A DNA stretch of 64,000 nucleotides, taken from RBG-16-66-20 sp036262835 (GTDB lineage Bacteria; Pseudomonadota; Gammaproteobacteria; Burkholderiales; SG8-39). The notes beneath the pieces were generated by a model. The model was not told the origin of the DNA. It saw nothing but the letters and a program-made list of their open reading frames with translations, and searched no databases. Location of the stretch: the NCBI GenBank assembly GCA_036262835.1, contig DATAID010000033.1, positions 1-64,000 on the forward strand, in the 5' to 3' direction. Shown here in pieces: positions 42,780 through 51,440 of the stretch (within the stretch, counting starts at the first letter, position 1; the number at the start of each line of letters is the position of its first letter). The position numbers and the translations under genes were made by a program.

Positions 42780-44708
42780 ATGGCGCGCATCGAGGACTAC
42801 GCGCTCATCGGCGACTGCCAGACTGCGGCGCTCGTCGCGCGCGACGGCTCGATCGACTGGCTGTGCTGGCCGCGCTTCGACTCGGCGGCCTGCTTCGCCG
42901 CGCTCCTCGGCACGCCCGAGCACGGCCGCTGGCGGATCGCGCCGAAGGATTCGCTGCCGAAAGTGACGCGCCGCTATCGCGACGGCACGCTCATCCTCGA
43001 GACCGAGTTCGGCACCGAGAGCGGCACCGTGGCGCTGATCGACTTCATGCCGGTGCGGGAATCGGTGTCCGACCTCGTGCGGCTGGTGGTCGGGCGAAGC
43101 GGCCGCGTCGCCATGGACATGGAGCTTGCGCTGCGCTTCGACTACGGGGCTTCCGTCCCCTGGGTTACCCGGCTCGGCGGCGGCGAGCACGGCATCCGCG
43201 CCGTGGCGGGGCCCGACATGGCGGTGCTGCGCACGCCGGTGAATTTGCGCGGCGTGGGACTGAAAACGCACGCGACCTTCGAAGTGAGCGAGGGCGACAC
43301 CGTCCCCTTCGTTCTGACGCATGGGGCCTCGCACCTGGAAGCCCCCGAGCCGATCGACCCGGTCGAGGCGCTCGAAGAGACGGAGGCGTTCTGGCGCGAC
43401 TGGTCGGGCCGGTGCTCGATCGCCGGCCGCTGGGCCGAGCCGATCCGGCGCTCGCTCATCACGCTGAAGGCGCTCATCTACGCGCCGACCGGCGGCATGG
43501 TCGCCGCGGCCACCACGTCGCTGCCCGAGCGCTTCGGCGGCGTGCGCAACTGGGACTATCGCTTCTGCTGGCTGCGCGATGCGACGATCACGCTGCAGGC
43601 GCTCATGTACGCGGGCTATTTCGACGAGGCCTCGGCCTGGCGCGACTGGCTCGTGCGCGCGGTCGCCGGCAGCCCCGACCAGGCGCAGATCATGTACGGC
43701 CTTGCGGGGGAGCGCCGGCTGACCGAGCTGACGCTCGACTGGCTGCCGGGCTATGAAGGCGCGGCGCCGGTGCGCATCGGCAATGCCGCCGCGGCGCAGC
43801 TCCAGCTCGACGTCTACGGCGAAGTCATGGATGCGCTCCACCAGGCCTGCAAAGGCGGCGTGGCCGGCTCGCGCGCCGCGTGGAACCTGCAGCGCGCGCT
43901 GGTCGCCCATCTGGAAAAAATCTGGCATCTCCCCGACGAAGGCCTTTGGGAGGTGCGCAGCGGCCGGCGCCAGTTCACCTACTCCAAGATCATGGCCTGG
44001 GTCGCACTCGATCGGGCGATCAAGGGCGTCGAGCACTTCGGCCAGGAGGGACCCGTCGAGCGCTGGCGCGAGACGCGCAAGCGCATCCACGACGACGTCT
44101 GCGCGCACGGCTACAACGCGAAGCTCGGCAGTTTCGTGCAGAGCTACGGGTCCGAGGAGCTCGACGCGAGCCTGCTCCTCATTCCGATGACGGGGTTCCT
44201 GCCCTGCCACGACCCTCGCGTACTCGGCACGGTGGAGGCGATCCGCTCGAGCCTGATGGCCGAGGGCTTCGTGCGGCGCTACCACACGCACAGCGCCGAC
44301 GACGGCCTGCCGCCGGGCGAAGGCGCGTTCCTCGCCTGCAGCTTCTGGCTCGCCGACAACCTCGCCCTGCAAAAGCGCTGGGACGAGGCGACCGCGCTCT
44401 TCGAGCGGCTGCTTGCGCTGAGGAACGACGTGGGACTGCTCGCCGAGGAATACGACCCGCGCAGCGGGCGCATGCTCGGCAACTTTCCGCAGGCGTTCTC
44501 GCACGTCGCGCTCGTCAACACCGCCTACAACCTCGCCGCGCGGGACAAGCCCGCCGAGCAGCGCAGCGACAAGTCGGCTATCGCGCCGCCCCGGGGTGCC
44601 GGCGCCAGCGCGCGTCGGCGAGAACCACTGACGTCTCGATCTGCCGCTCCGGAATCGACCAGTAGGTCCGCAGCAGCCGGTCCTTCTCGGCGCTCGTCGC
44701 GACGCTGA
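42780..44708 (+). CDS. GH15 glycoside hydrolase, glucoamylase/trehalase-like (642 aa)
   Basis: An (alpha/alpha)6-barrel inverting exo-hydrolase releasing glucose from alpha-glucans or trehalose. An N-terminal beta domain (IEDYALIGDCQTAALVARDGS; WLCWPRFDS) precedes the barrel. Catalytic acids are likely Glu387 or 391 in PDEGLWEVR and Glu556 or 557 in AEEYDPRSGRMLGNFPQAFSH. GVRNWDYRFCWLRDA is the family signature. The fold ends near residue 605; the last ~40 residues are Ser/Arg/Pro/Ala-rich, unconserved, and antisense to the GNAT gene (131-bp convergent overlap). Cytoplasmic (no signal peptide); alpha-glucan or trehalose turnover with the dehydrogenase is likely. Confidence 0.92.
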   Translation: MARIEDYALIGDCQTAALVARDGSIDWLCWPRFDSAACFAALLGTPEHGRWRIAPKDSLPKVTRRYRDGTLILETEFGTESGTVALIDFMPVRESVSDLVRLVVGRSGRVAMDMELALRFDYGASVPWVTRLGGGEHGIRAVAGPDMAVLRTPVNLRGVGLKTHATFEVSEGDTVPFVLTHGASHLEAPEPIDPVEALEETEAFWRDWSGRCSIAGRWAEPIRRSLITLKALIYAPTGGMVAAATTSLPERFGGVRNWDYRFCWLRDATITLQALMYAGYFDEASAWRDWLVRAVAGSPDQAQIMYGLAGERRLTELTLDWLPGYEGAAPVRIGNAAAAQLQLDVYGEVMDALHQACKGGVAGSRAAWNLQRALVAHLEKIWHLPDEGLWEVRSGRRQFTYSKIMAWVALDRAIKGVEHFGQEGPVERWRETRKRIHDDVCAHGYNAKLGSFVQSYGSEELDASLLLIPMTGFLPCHDPRVLGTVEAIRSSLMAEGFVRRYHTHSADDGLPPGEGAFLACSFWLADNLALQKRWDEATALFERLLALRNDVGLLAEEYDPRSGRMLGNFPQAFSHVALVNTAYNLAARDKPAEQRSDKSAIAPPRGAGASARRREPLTSRSAAPESTSRSAAAGPSRRSSRR

Positions 44709-45090
44709 AGCCGTTTTTCTCGTAAAAGGCGATCGCCCAGGACGAGGCGGCCCAGGTGCCGATGAGAAAGGGCTTGTCGGCGAGCTTTTGCAGGTGCTTG
44801 AGGAGCTGCGTGCCGACGCCTTTGCGCTGGCCGCGCGTGGGCACGTAGGCGTGGCGGATGAGCGCGACTTCGCCCTTGTCCTGGATGCCCATGACGCCGA
44901 TCACGGCGCCGCCTTCTTCCGCGACCCAGAACTCGATGCCGGCCGCGATCTCGCGCGCCAATTCGTCCTCCGGCATGTACGGCTCGTGCCAGCGGTCGGG
45001 CGGAATGACGCCGCGATAGGCCTGCGCGCCGTCGTTGATGACTTCGAGGATGGCGTCAAAGTCGGCGGGAACACCTTTTCGGATCTTCAT
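44578..45090 (-). CDS. GNAT-family N-acetyltransferase (170 aa)
   Basis: A single GNAT domain: KIRKGVPADFDAILEVINDGAQAYRG at the start, WVAEEGGAVIGVMGIQ strands (about residues 54-69), the acetyl-CoA loop VPTRGQRKGVGTQLLKHL (about 85-102, Q/RxxGxG/A) and FYEKNGFSV. The acceptor is unknown. ATG overlaps the stop of the BenE-like gene (ATGA). Its 3' end overlaps the GH15 gene on the opposite strand. Confidence 0.88.
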   Translation of the reverse strand: MKIRKGVPADFDAILEVINDGAQAYRGVIPPDRWHEPYMPEDELAREIAAGIEFWVAEEGGAVIGVMGIQDKGEVALIRHAYVPTRGQRKGVGTQLLKHLQKLADKPFLIGTWAASSWAIAFYEKNGFSVATSAEKDRLLRTYWSIPERQIETSVVLADARWRRHPGAAR

Positions 45091-46289
45091 CGCTCGAGCA
45101 GTTTGGTGGTGGCAAGGCCGAAGACGAGGCCCCAGAAAGCCGCGCCGATGTTGAGAATCGGCAGGTCGGCGACGGTGACGAGGAAGCAGACGAGCGCGCC
45201 GAGCGTGTGGCGATCCTTGAACGAGGCCACGAACGCGGTCTGCAGCACGCGCAGCATCGCGAGGCCCGCGAGCACCGCAATGAACGCGGGCGGCGTGGCG
45301 AGCATGAGGCGGAGGAAGAACGGCGCGAAAAGGCCAAAGCCCATGCCGAGCAGCGCGACGAGCAGCGCCGCAGTGTAGTGTCGCTCCTTTTCTCCGCTCC
45401 CCGAGATCACCGCGTTGACCGGCCCGGTGAGGCAGGTCGACACCGCGCCCACGAGGCCGGTCACGACCGCCCCGACCCCGCAGGCGGCCGCGATCACGTT
45501 CGCGGGCGGCTTGTGGCCGCTCGCGGTGAGGACGGCGATGCCCTGCCCGTTCTGGACCGCGAGCACGGTAATGGCAAGCGGCACGACGAGCTCGATCATC
45601 GCCGCCCAGGAAAACTGCGGCGCATAAAGCTGCGGCTGCGCCACGGCGAAGAGCGGGCCCGTCGCCGCCTTGAAGGCGCCCAGCCACGCGACGGCGAGCG
45701 CGCCGGCGATGAGCGCGCCGATGAGGGGCGGTAGCACGCGCGCGACTCTGGGCAGCACGCTTAGCGCGACAAACGCCGCCACCATCGGCAGCGCCACCCG
45801 CAGGTCCTGCTCGAAGGCGCGAACGAGATCCAGGCCGAAGCGCAGAAAGACGCCCGCCACCATCGCCATCACGATCGGCATCGGCAGCGCGTCCATCGCG
45901 CGGCGCACCCAGCCCGAGAGGCCGAGCACCAGCATGAGAAGACCGGTCGCGACAAAGGCGCCGATCACTTCGGGAAAGGTCAGGTGCGTGAGCGCGGGCC
46001 CCACCAACACTGCTCCGGGGATGCTCCAGAGAAAAACGAGCGGCTGGCGGTACGCGAGCGAGAGCGCGATCGTGAGGAAGCCATTGAGAAAGAACGCGGC
46101 GAACACCCACGAGGCGAGGTCGGCTTCGGAGAGCCCGCCGCGCGCGCCGACCGAGAGGATGATCGCGACCGGGCCGGTGCAGGCGAAGAGGAACGCGACC
46201 AGCGCATTCCCGGCGTAGACGGCGCCGAAGTCCGCGAGGATCCGCTGCGGACCCGGCCACCGCCCGGCCGGCTGCTCGAGCGCGCTCAG
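45087..46289 (-). CDS. BenE-family benzoate/H+ symporter-like membrane protein (400 aa)
   Basis: A polytopic inner-membrane protein (about 11-12 helices) of the BenE family. Conserved segments include LPMPIVMAMVAGVFLRFGLDL (about residue 135), AVQNGQGIAVLTASGHKPP (about 240) and VSTCLTGPVNAVISGSGE (about 276), where the family moves benzoate-like anions. No ATG, GTG or TTG lies in frame between the upstream stop and the end of the first membrane helix; CTG at 46289 overlaps the fadD-like stop as CTGA and gives a complete first helix. It lies between an acyl-CoA ligase and a GNAT gene, fitting import of an acid that the ligase activates. Confidence 0.83.
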   Translation of the reverse strand: MSALEQPAGRWPGPQRILADFGAVYAGNALVAFLFACTGPVAIILSVGARGGLSEADLASWVFAAFFLNGFLTIALSLAYRQPLVFLWSIPGAVLVGPALTHLTFPEVIGAFVATGLLMLVLGLSGWVRRAMDALPMPIVMAMVAGVFLRFGLDLVRAFEQDLRVALPMVAAFVALSVLPRVARVLPPLIGALIAGALAVAWLGAFKAATGPLFAVAQPQLYAPQFSWAAMIELVVPLAITVLAVQNGQGIAVLTASGHKPPANVIAAACGVGAVVTGLVGAVSTCLTGPVNAVISGSGEKERHYTAALLVALLGMGFGLFAPFFLRLMLATPPAFIAVLAGLAMLRVLQTAFVASFKDRHTLGALVCFLVTVADLPILNIGAAFWGLVFGLATTKLLER

Positions 46290-47980
46290 GCGGCCTTTTT
46301 CGCCTCGCCGGATTTGGCGTCCGCTTTCTCGTCCCGCAGCGCGCGGCGCAGGATCTTGCCCACGTTCGTCTTCGGCAGCTCGGCGCGGAATTCGACATAG
46401 CGCGGCTGCTTGTAGCCGGTGAGGTTCTCCTTGCAGTGCGCGAGCACCTGCGCCTCGGTCAACGACGGGTCCTTCTTCACGATGAAGAGCTTGGGCACCT
46501 CGCCCGATTTTTCGTCCGGCACGCCGATCGCGGCGACTTCCAGCACCCCCGGCATCATCGCGACCACCTGCTCGATCTCGTTCGGGTACACGTTGAAGCC
46601 CGAGACGAGGATCATGTCCTTCTTGCGATCGACGATGCGGATGAAGCCCTTGTCGTCCATGACGCCGATGTCGCCGGTGTGCAGGAACCCGTCCTTGCCG
46701 AGCACCTTGGCGGTCTCGTCGGGACGCTGCCAGTAGCCCTTCATCACCTGGGGGCCCCGGATGCAGATCTCGCCCGCCTCGCCGAGCTTCACGTCCTGGT
46801 CGTTGTCGTCGCGCATCACGATCTCGGTCGAAGGGAGCGGAATGCCGATCGAGCCGCTGAAGCCGGCCATGTTGTGCGGGCTCATGGTCGCGCAGGGGCT
46901 CGTCTCGGTGAGGCCGTAGCCTTCCAGCAGCACCTTGCCGGTGACCTGCTGCCACTTGTCGGCGACCGCCTTCTGCACCGCCATGCCGCCGCCGACGCAG
47001 AGCTTGACCGCCGAAAAATCCAGCTTGTTGAACTCCGGGTTGTGCAGGAACGCGTTGAAGAGCGTGTTCACGCCCGTGATCATGTTGTAGCGGTGCTTGC
47101 CGAGCTCCTTCACAAAGGCGGGACTGTCGCGCGGATTCGTGATGAGGATGTTCAGGCCGCCCATCTTCGCCATGAGCAGGCAATTCACCGTGAGCGAGAA
47201 GATGTGATAGAGCGGCAGCGCGGTGATGATCACCGGGTCCTCGCCGTTCAGGGCGGAGGAAAGATTGCCCGAAGCCTGCTCGATGTTGGCGAGGATGTTG
47301 CGGTGAAGGAGCATCGCGCCCTTGGAGACGCCGGTCGTGCCGCCGGTGTACTGCAGGAAGGCGATGTCCTCATGCCCGACCTGGAACGGCGTCATCGGCT
47401 TGCCCGCGCCCTCCGAGAGCACCTCGCTCCAGCCGAAGGAGCCGGGGAGCGAGTAGGCGGGCACCATCTTCTTCACCTTGCGCACGACGAAATTCACGAT
47501 CACGCCCTTCAAGCCGAGCATGTCGCCGAGCGAGGTGACGACGACGTGCTTGACCGGGGTCCTCGAGACCACTTCCTGCAGCGTGGTCGCGAAGTTCTCG
47601 AGGATGACGATGGCGAGCGCGCCCGAGTCCTTGAGCTGGTGCTCGAGCTCCCTCGCAGTGTAGAGCGGGTTCACGTTCACCACCACCAGCCCCGCGCGCA
47701 GGATGCCGAAGAGCGCGACCGGATACTGCAGCACGTTCGGCATCATGAGCGCGACCCGGTCGCCCTTGTTCAGGCCCTTCGCCTGCAGCCAGGCCGCGAA
47801 ATTTCTCGACAGCCGGTCGAGCTCGCCAAAGCTGATGGTCTTGCCCATGCAGTGGAACGCGGGCTTCGAGGCGAATTTCCGGCAGCTCTCCTCGAATAAC
47901 TTTCCTATCGACTGGTACTGGTCCCACGTGATCTCCGCGGGCATCCCCGGCGGATAGCTTTTGAGCCAGATTTTCTCCAT
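46286..47980 (-). CDS. fadD: Long-chain fatty acid-CoA ligase, FadD-like (564 aa)
   Basis: ANL-family ligase forming acyl-CoA via acyl-AMP. Motifs: YTGGTTGVSKGAMLLH (A3, about residue 208), LLEGYGLTETSPC (A5, about 357), DGFLHTGDIGVMDDKGF (A7) and DRKKDMILVSGFNVYPNEIE (A8, about 445), and the C-terminal lysine region LPKTNVGKILRR. Start ATG at 47980 with an AAGGGAGG Shine-Dalgarno. It is close to E. coli FadD in length and layout, so medium/long-chain fatty acids are likely; the neighbours (BenE-like, MFS, paaY) also allow aryl acids. Confidence 0.93.
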   Translation of the reverse strand: MEKIWLKSYPPGMPAEITWDQYQSIGKLFEESCRKFASKPAFHCMGKTISFGELDRLSRNFAAWLQAKGLNKGDRVALMMPNVLQYPVALFGILRAGLVVVNVNPLYTARELEHQLKDSGALAIVILENFATTLQEVVSRTPVKHVVVTSLGDMLGLKGVIVNFVVRKVKKMVPAYSLPGSFGWSEVLSEGAGKPMTPFQVGHEDIAFLQYTGGTTGVSKGAMLLHRNILANIEQASGNLSSALNGEDPVIITALPLYHIFSLTVNCLLMAKMGGLNILITNPRDSPAFVKELGKHRYNMITGVNTLFNAFLHNPEFNKLDFSAVKLCVGGGMAVQKAVADKWQQVTGKVLLEGYGLTETSPCATMSPHNMAGFSGSIGIPLPSTEIVMRDDNDQDVKLGEAGEICIRGPQVMKGYWQRPDETAKVLGKDGFLHTGDIGVMDDKGFIRIVDRKKDMILVSGFNVYPNEIEQVVAMMPGVLEVAAIGVPDEKSGEVPKLFIVKKDPSLTEAQVLAHCKENLTGYKQPRYVEFRAELPKTNVGKILRRALRDEKADAKSGEAKKAA

Positions 47981-48003
47981 GGCACTCCTCCCTTGAGGGA
48001 ATT

Positions 48004-49224
48004 CTAGCGCGAGGGCGGCGCGCCTCCGAAGGCCCGCGCCACGAGCGGCGCGGCAAGGCAGCCCGCGCCGATCGCGCCGTAGGCCCAGGCCCAGGCGGCG
48101 CGCGCGGCATTGCCGCCGGCGAGGTCGAGCGCCACGCCGAAGAGCGAGGGCCCGAGCATGCCGCCGCCGAAGCCGGCGAGCGAATAAAGCCCGAGCGCCG
48201 CGCCGCGCAGCTCGGGCGGTGCCGCGCCCACCAGTCCGGCCGTGAGCGTGGCCGATTCCGCCATGACGAGATTTGCATACACGAGCAGCAGCAGGAGCAC
48301 GAGCGCCCAGTGCAGCGGCGCCGCGAGCGCGAGCGCGATGCCGCAGGCGCCCGAACCCGCCATGGCGATCTGCACCCAGCGAGCCCGCCCGATGCGCAGC
48401 GCCACCTCGTTGCCGAGGATCGAGGCCGGCACCGAGGCCAGGTTGATCACGGCCGCGATCGTGGCGAGATTCCAGGGAAAGGATTCGCCCGGCGGGTGCA
48501 ACGTCGCCGCATAGGCGAGAAACGCCACCATCCAGGCGCGCGAGCCGAAAAGCTCGGCGCAATGCACGAGGTAGCCGGCGGTGTACCCCGCCGCCGAGCG
48601 CACGGCGAGGACGCTTTTCCAGGCGGCGATGGGAAAGAGCGTCGCGAGGCTGAAGCGCGCCGCCGGCTTTTGTTCGGGGAGGATTTTCTCCAGGCTGAAG
48701 ACGACGAGCATTCCGGCCAGCAGCGGTCCGGCGGCGCTCAGAAGAAAGGCGCTGCGCCAGCCCCAGGCCGGCGCGATCAGGCCGGCGAGCGCGAGCGAGA
48801 GCGCCGTGCCGACGGCGAAGAACGACGTGTAGAAGGCGATGTAGCGGCTCTGATGCGGGCCGCCCGTGCGATCCGAGAGCAGGCGCAGCCCGGGCATGTA
48901 GCTTCCGGCGATTCCGGCGCCGAGCAGCGCCTGGAAGAACATCGCGCTCCACAAGCCGTCGGCCGCGAGTCCGAAGCCTGCCTCGCCCGCGGCGGCGAGG
49001 AGGCAACCCGCCAGGTAGATGCCGCGGCCGTCGACGCGGTCGGTGAGCGCGGTCCAGTACGACACCGTCGCGACGTAGCCGATGAAGAAGGCGCTGCCGA
49101 TCAGGCCGGCCTGCGCGTTGCTCAGGCGCCAGAGCGCGGAGAGCTCGGGCAGCAGCGCCGCGTAGGTCGCGAAGGCGAGCATCGCCAGGACGTGCGCCGC
49201 GACCAGAACGGCCGCGGCTCTCAG
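48004..49224 (-). CDS. MFS transporter (406 aa from CTG, 392 aa from ATG)
   Basis: Twelve-helix major facilitator. The loop motif A-like SYWTALTDRVDGRGIYLAG follows helix 2, and PGLRLLSDRTGGPHQSRYIA lies at about residue 110. The first ATG is at 49182, in the middle of the first helix (VLVAAHVLAMLAFATYAALLPEL); CTG at 49224, overlapping the enoyl-CoA hydratase stop as CTGA and in frame, restores an intact helix 1. I use CTG. Substrate unknown; context suggests an aromatic or fatty acid. Confidence 0.85.
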   Translation of the reverse strand: MRAAAVLVAAHVLAMLAFATYAALLPELSALWRLSNAQAGLIGSAFFIGYVATVSYWTALTDRVDGRGIYLAGCLLAAAGEAGFGLAADGLWSAMFFQALLGAGIAGSYMPGLRLLSDRTGGPHQSRYIAFYTSFFAVGTALSLALAGLIAPAWGWRSAFLLSAAGPLLAGMLVVFSLEKILPEQKPAARFSLATLFPIAAWKSVLAVRSAAGYTAGYLVHCAELFGSRAWMVAFLAYAATLHPPGESFPWNLATIAAVINLASVPASILGNEVALRIGRARWVQIAMAGSGACGIALALAAPLHWALVLLLLLVYANLVMAESATLTAGLVGAAPPELRGAALGLYSLAGFGGGMLGPSLFGVALDLAGGNAARAAWAWAYGAIGAGCLAAPLVARAFGGAPPSR

Positions 49225-49997
49225 CGATGCTTGAACGTCGGCTTCCTCTTCTCGACGAACGCGGCCATGCCTTCCTTCTGGTCTTGCAGGCCGAAGGTGG
49301 CGTGAAAGAGGCGCCGCTCGAAGCGCACGCCTTCGGCGAGCGAGCCCTCGTAGGCGCGGTTGACCGCCTCTTTCGCCATCATCACCACCGGCAGCGAGTA
49401 CGCGGCGATTTTTTCGGCCACCGCCATCGCCTCGGCCATGAGCTTGTCGTTCGGAACGACCCGGGATACGAGCCCAGAGCGCTCGGCTTCCTGGGCGTCC
49501 ATCATGCGCGCGGTCAGGATCATGTCCATCGCCTTCGCCTTGCCGATCGCCCGCGGCAGTCGCTGCGTCCCCCCCGAGCCCGGAAAAGTGCCGAGGTTGA
49601 TCTCGGGCTGGCCGAACCTGGCGCTTTCAGCGGCGATGATGATGTCGCACATCATCGCCACCTCGCAGCCGCCGCCGAGCGCGTAGCCCGCGACCGCCGC
49701 GATCACGGGCTTGCGCACGTTGCGCAGGTGCTCCCAGTCGCGCGTGATGTAGTCGGTCTTGTAGGCGTGCTGGAAGTCGAAGTCCTTCATCACCGCGATG
49801 TCGGCGCCCGCCGCGAAGGCCTTGTCGCTGCCGGTGAGTACGATCGCGCCGATGCCGTCATCGGCGTCGAAGGCATGGAGCGCCTGGCCCAGCTCCTGCA
49901 TGAGCTGCGGGCTCAGCGCGTTCAGCTGCTTGGGACGGTTCAGGGTGATCAGGCCGACCCGGCCGCGGGTCTCGGTGAGAATCAGCTCGTAGCTCAT
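49221..49997 (-). CDS. paaF: Enoyl-CoA hydratase (258 aa)
   Basis: Crotonase-fold hydratase. The oxyanion-hole segments are GSDKAFAAGADIAVM (about residue 60) and AVAGYALGGGCEVAMMCD (about 97-114), and the two catalytic acids are in the EVAMM...EINLGTFPGSGGTQRL region (Glu about 110 and about 130). Resembles PaaF/EchA (2,3-dehydroadipyl-CoA hydratase or general fatty-acid hydratase); the symbol is tentative. ATG overlaps the paaY stop as ATGA. Confidence 0.88.
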   Translation of the reverse strand: MSYELILTETRGRVGLITLNRPKQLNALSPQLMQELGQALHAFDADDGIGAIVLTGSDKAFAAGADIAVMKDFDFQHAYKTDYITRDWEHLRNVRKPVIAAVAGYALGGGCEVAMMCDIIIAAESARFGQPEINLGTFPGSGGTQRLPRAIGKAKAMDMILTARMMDAQEAERSGLVSRVVPNDKLMAEAMAVAEKIAAYSLPVVMMAKEAVNRAYEGSLAEGVRFERRLFHATFGLQDQKEGMAAFVEKRKPTFKHR

Positions 49998-50617
49998 GCT
50001 TTTTTCGCCTTGAGTTCGGAGAGGGGAATGGAGCCCGGGATGTCGATGCGCTTTCGCACCGCCTCGACTTCCTCGAGCGCGGGCACGCGCTTCATCGTCG
50101 TCTGGCTGCGCACCGCGAGCTGGCGGTAGAGCTCGGCGTTCTCGCGCTTCCAGCGCAGCTCGTCCTCGCCGATCCGGCGCAGCACCCGCGCCGGAATGCC
50201 CGCGGCGAGCGAGCGCGCCGGGATCTTCGCCTCGGCCCGCACGAAGGCGAGCGCCGCGATCACCGCGTCCTCGCCCACCTCGGCGTTGTCGTTGACGACC
50301 GCGTTCATGCCGATGAGCACGCCGCGCCCCACGCTGCAGCCGTGCAGCACCGCCCCATGGCCGACGGTCGCATCGGCGCCGACGACGGTGTCGCGGCCCG
50401 GAAAGCCGTGCAGCATGCAGGTGTCCTGGATGTTGGCGCCCTCCTCGACCACGATGCGGCCGAAGTCGCCGCGCAGGCAGGCGCACGGGCCGATGTAGGC
50501 GCGCGCGCCGACGATCACGTCGCCGATCAGCACGGCGCTCTCGTGCACGAAGGCGCTCGGGCGGACCACGGGCGTGATGCCGTCGATTTCGTAGACTTTG
50601 GGACGGCGGTTCGGCAT
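49994..50617 (-). CDS. paaY: PaaY-type hexapeptide-repeat protein / gamma-carbonic anhydrase fold (207 aa)
   Basis: Left-handed beta-helix protein: hexapeptide repeats at about residues 15-130 (e.g. VLIGDVIVGARAYIGP, NIQDTCMLHGFPGRDTVVG), with the metal-binding histidines in LHGFPG, VGHGAVLHG. PaaY is a thioesterase acting on a blocked phenylacetate-pathway CoA intermediate. The C-terminal helical extension (about 160-207) matches PaaY. First gene of a minus-strand operon, with its ATG 40 bp from the divergent paaG-like gene. Confidence 0.85.
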   Translation of the reverse strand: MPNRRPKVYEIDGITPVVRPSAFVHESAVLIGDVIVGARAYIGPCACLRGDFGRIVVEEGANIQDTCMLHGFPGRDTVVGADATVGHGAVLHGCSVGRGVLIGMNAVVNDNAEVGEDAVIAALAFVRAEAKIPARSLAAGIPARVLRRIGEDELRWKRENAELYRQLAVRSQTTMKRVPALEEVEAVRKRIDIPGSIPLSELKAKKA

Positions 50618-50646
50618 GCGGCGGCCAATTCTACTGCCGATGAGTT

Positions 50647-50652
50647 ATATTT
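50647..50652 (+). promoter_or_regulatory. Candidate -10 (TATATT) for the paaG-paaK transcript
   Basis: TATATT ends 5 bases before the ATG of paaG at 50658, so a start site at the normal distance would fall on or next to the ATG, implying a leaderless message. No Shine-Dalgarno precedes this ATG. No clear -35 is present upstream (GCCAAT/CCAATT). Confidence 0.45.
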
Positions 50653-50657
50653 TTTGC

Positions 50658-51440
50658 ATGTCCGCCGTCCTCGTTCGCGTCGAATCGGGCGTCCAGCGCA
50701 TCACGCTCAACCGGCCGGAGCGCCTGAACGCCTTCAACCTCGAAATGCACGCCGGCCTCGCCGCGGCGCTGGAGGAGGCCGAGCGGGACGCCTCCATCCG
50801 GGCGCTTCTCGTCACGGGCAGCGGGCGCGGCTTCTGCGCCGGCGCCGACCTCGCCGAGCGCGACATGAAGCCCGGCAGCGCCATCGACCTGGGCGAGTCG
50901 CTGGAGCGACGCTACAACCCGCTCGTCAAGCGCATGCGCGCGCTGCCCAAGCCGATCGTGTGCGCGGTGAACGGCGTCGCCGCGGGCGCGGGCGCCAACT
51001 TCGCGCTCGCCTGCGACCTGACGCTCGCGGCGCGCTCGGCTTCCTTCATCCAGGCGTTCGTGAAGATCGGCCTCGTGCCCGACTGCGGCGGCACCTGGTT
51101 CCTGCCGCGCCTCGCCGGCCTGCAGCGCGCGATGGGCCTCGCGATGACGGGCGAGCGCCTCTCGGCCGAGGAGGCCGAGCGCTGCGGCCTGATCTGGAAG
51201 TGCGTCGCCGACGGGGACCTCCTGCCCGAGGCGGAGAAGCTCGCGCTTGCCCTCGCGCAGGGACCGACGCGGACCCTGGGCCTGATCAAGAAAGCCATCT
51301 ACTCGAGCACGGGCAATTCGCTCGAGGCTCAGCTCGACGTGGAGCGCGACCTGCAGCGCGAAGTCGGCAAGGGCGAGGACTACCGCGAGGGCGTGGCCGC
51401 GTTCCGCGAGAAGCGCGCGCCGAAATTCACCGGGAAATGA
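50658..51440 (+). CDS. paaG: Enoyl-CoA hydratase/isomerase, PaaG-like (260 aa)
   Basis: Crotonase-fold protein resembling 2-(1,2-epoxy-1,2-dihydrophenyl)acetyl-CoA isomerase. GSGRGFCAGADLAERDM (about residue 57) and GVAAGAGANFALACDLTLA (about 102) build the oxyanion hole; FVKIGLVPDCGGTWFLPRL (about 135) has Asp in place of the second hydratase Glu, as in PaaG. ATG at 50658 gives the right N-terminus; the frame opens 20 codons earlier but that part is in the divergent gap and in paaY. ATGA overlap with paaK. Confidence 0.88.
   Translation: MSAVLVRVESGVQRITLNRPERLNAFNLEMHAGLAAALEEAERDASIRALLVTGSGRGFCAGADLAERDMKPGSAIDLGESLERRYNPLVKRMRALPKPIVCAVNGVAAGAGANFALACDLTLAARSASFIQAFVKIGLVPDCGGTWFLPRLAGLQRAMGLAMTGERLSAEEAERCGLIWKCVADGDLLPEAEKLALALAQGPTRTLGLIKKAIYSSTGNSLEAQLDVERDLQREVGKGEDYREGVAAFREKRAPKFTGK

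Noticed and set aside
44585..44708. C-terminal Ser/Arg-rich tail of GH15 as a novel functional domain
   Set aside because: It is the antisense reading of the GNAT gene and low in complexity; a lost stop codon explains it better.
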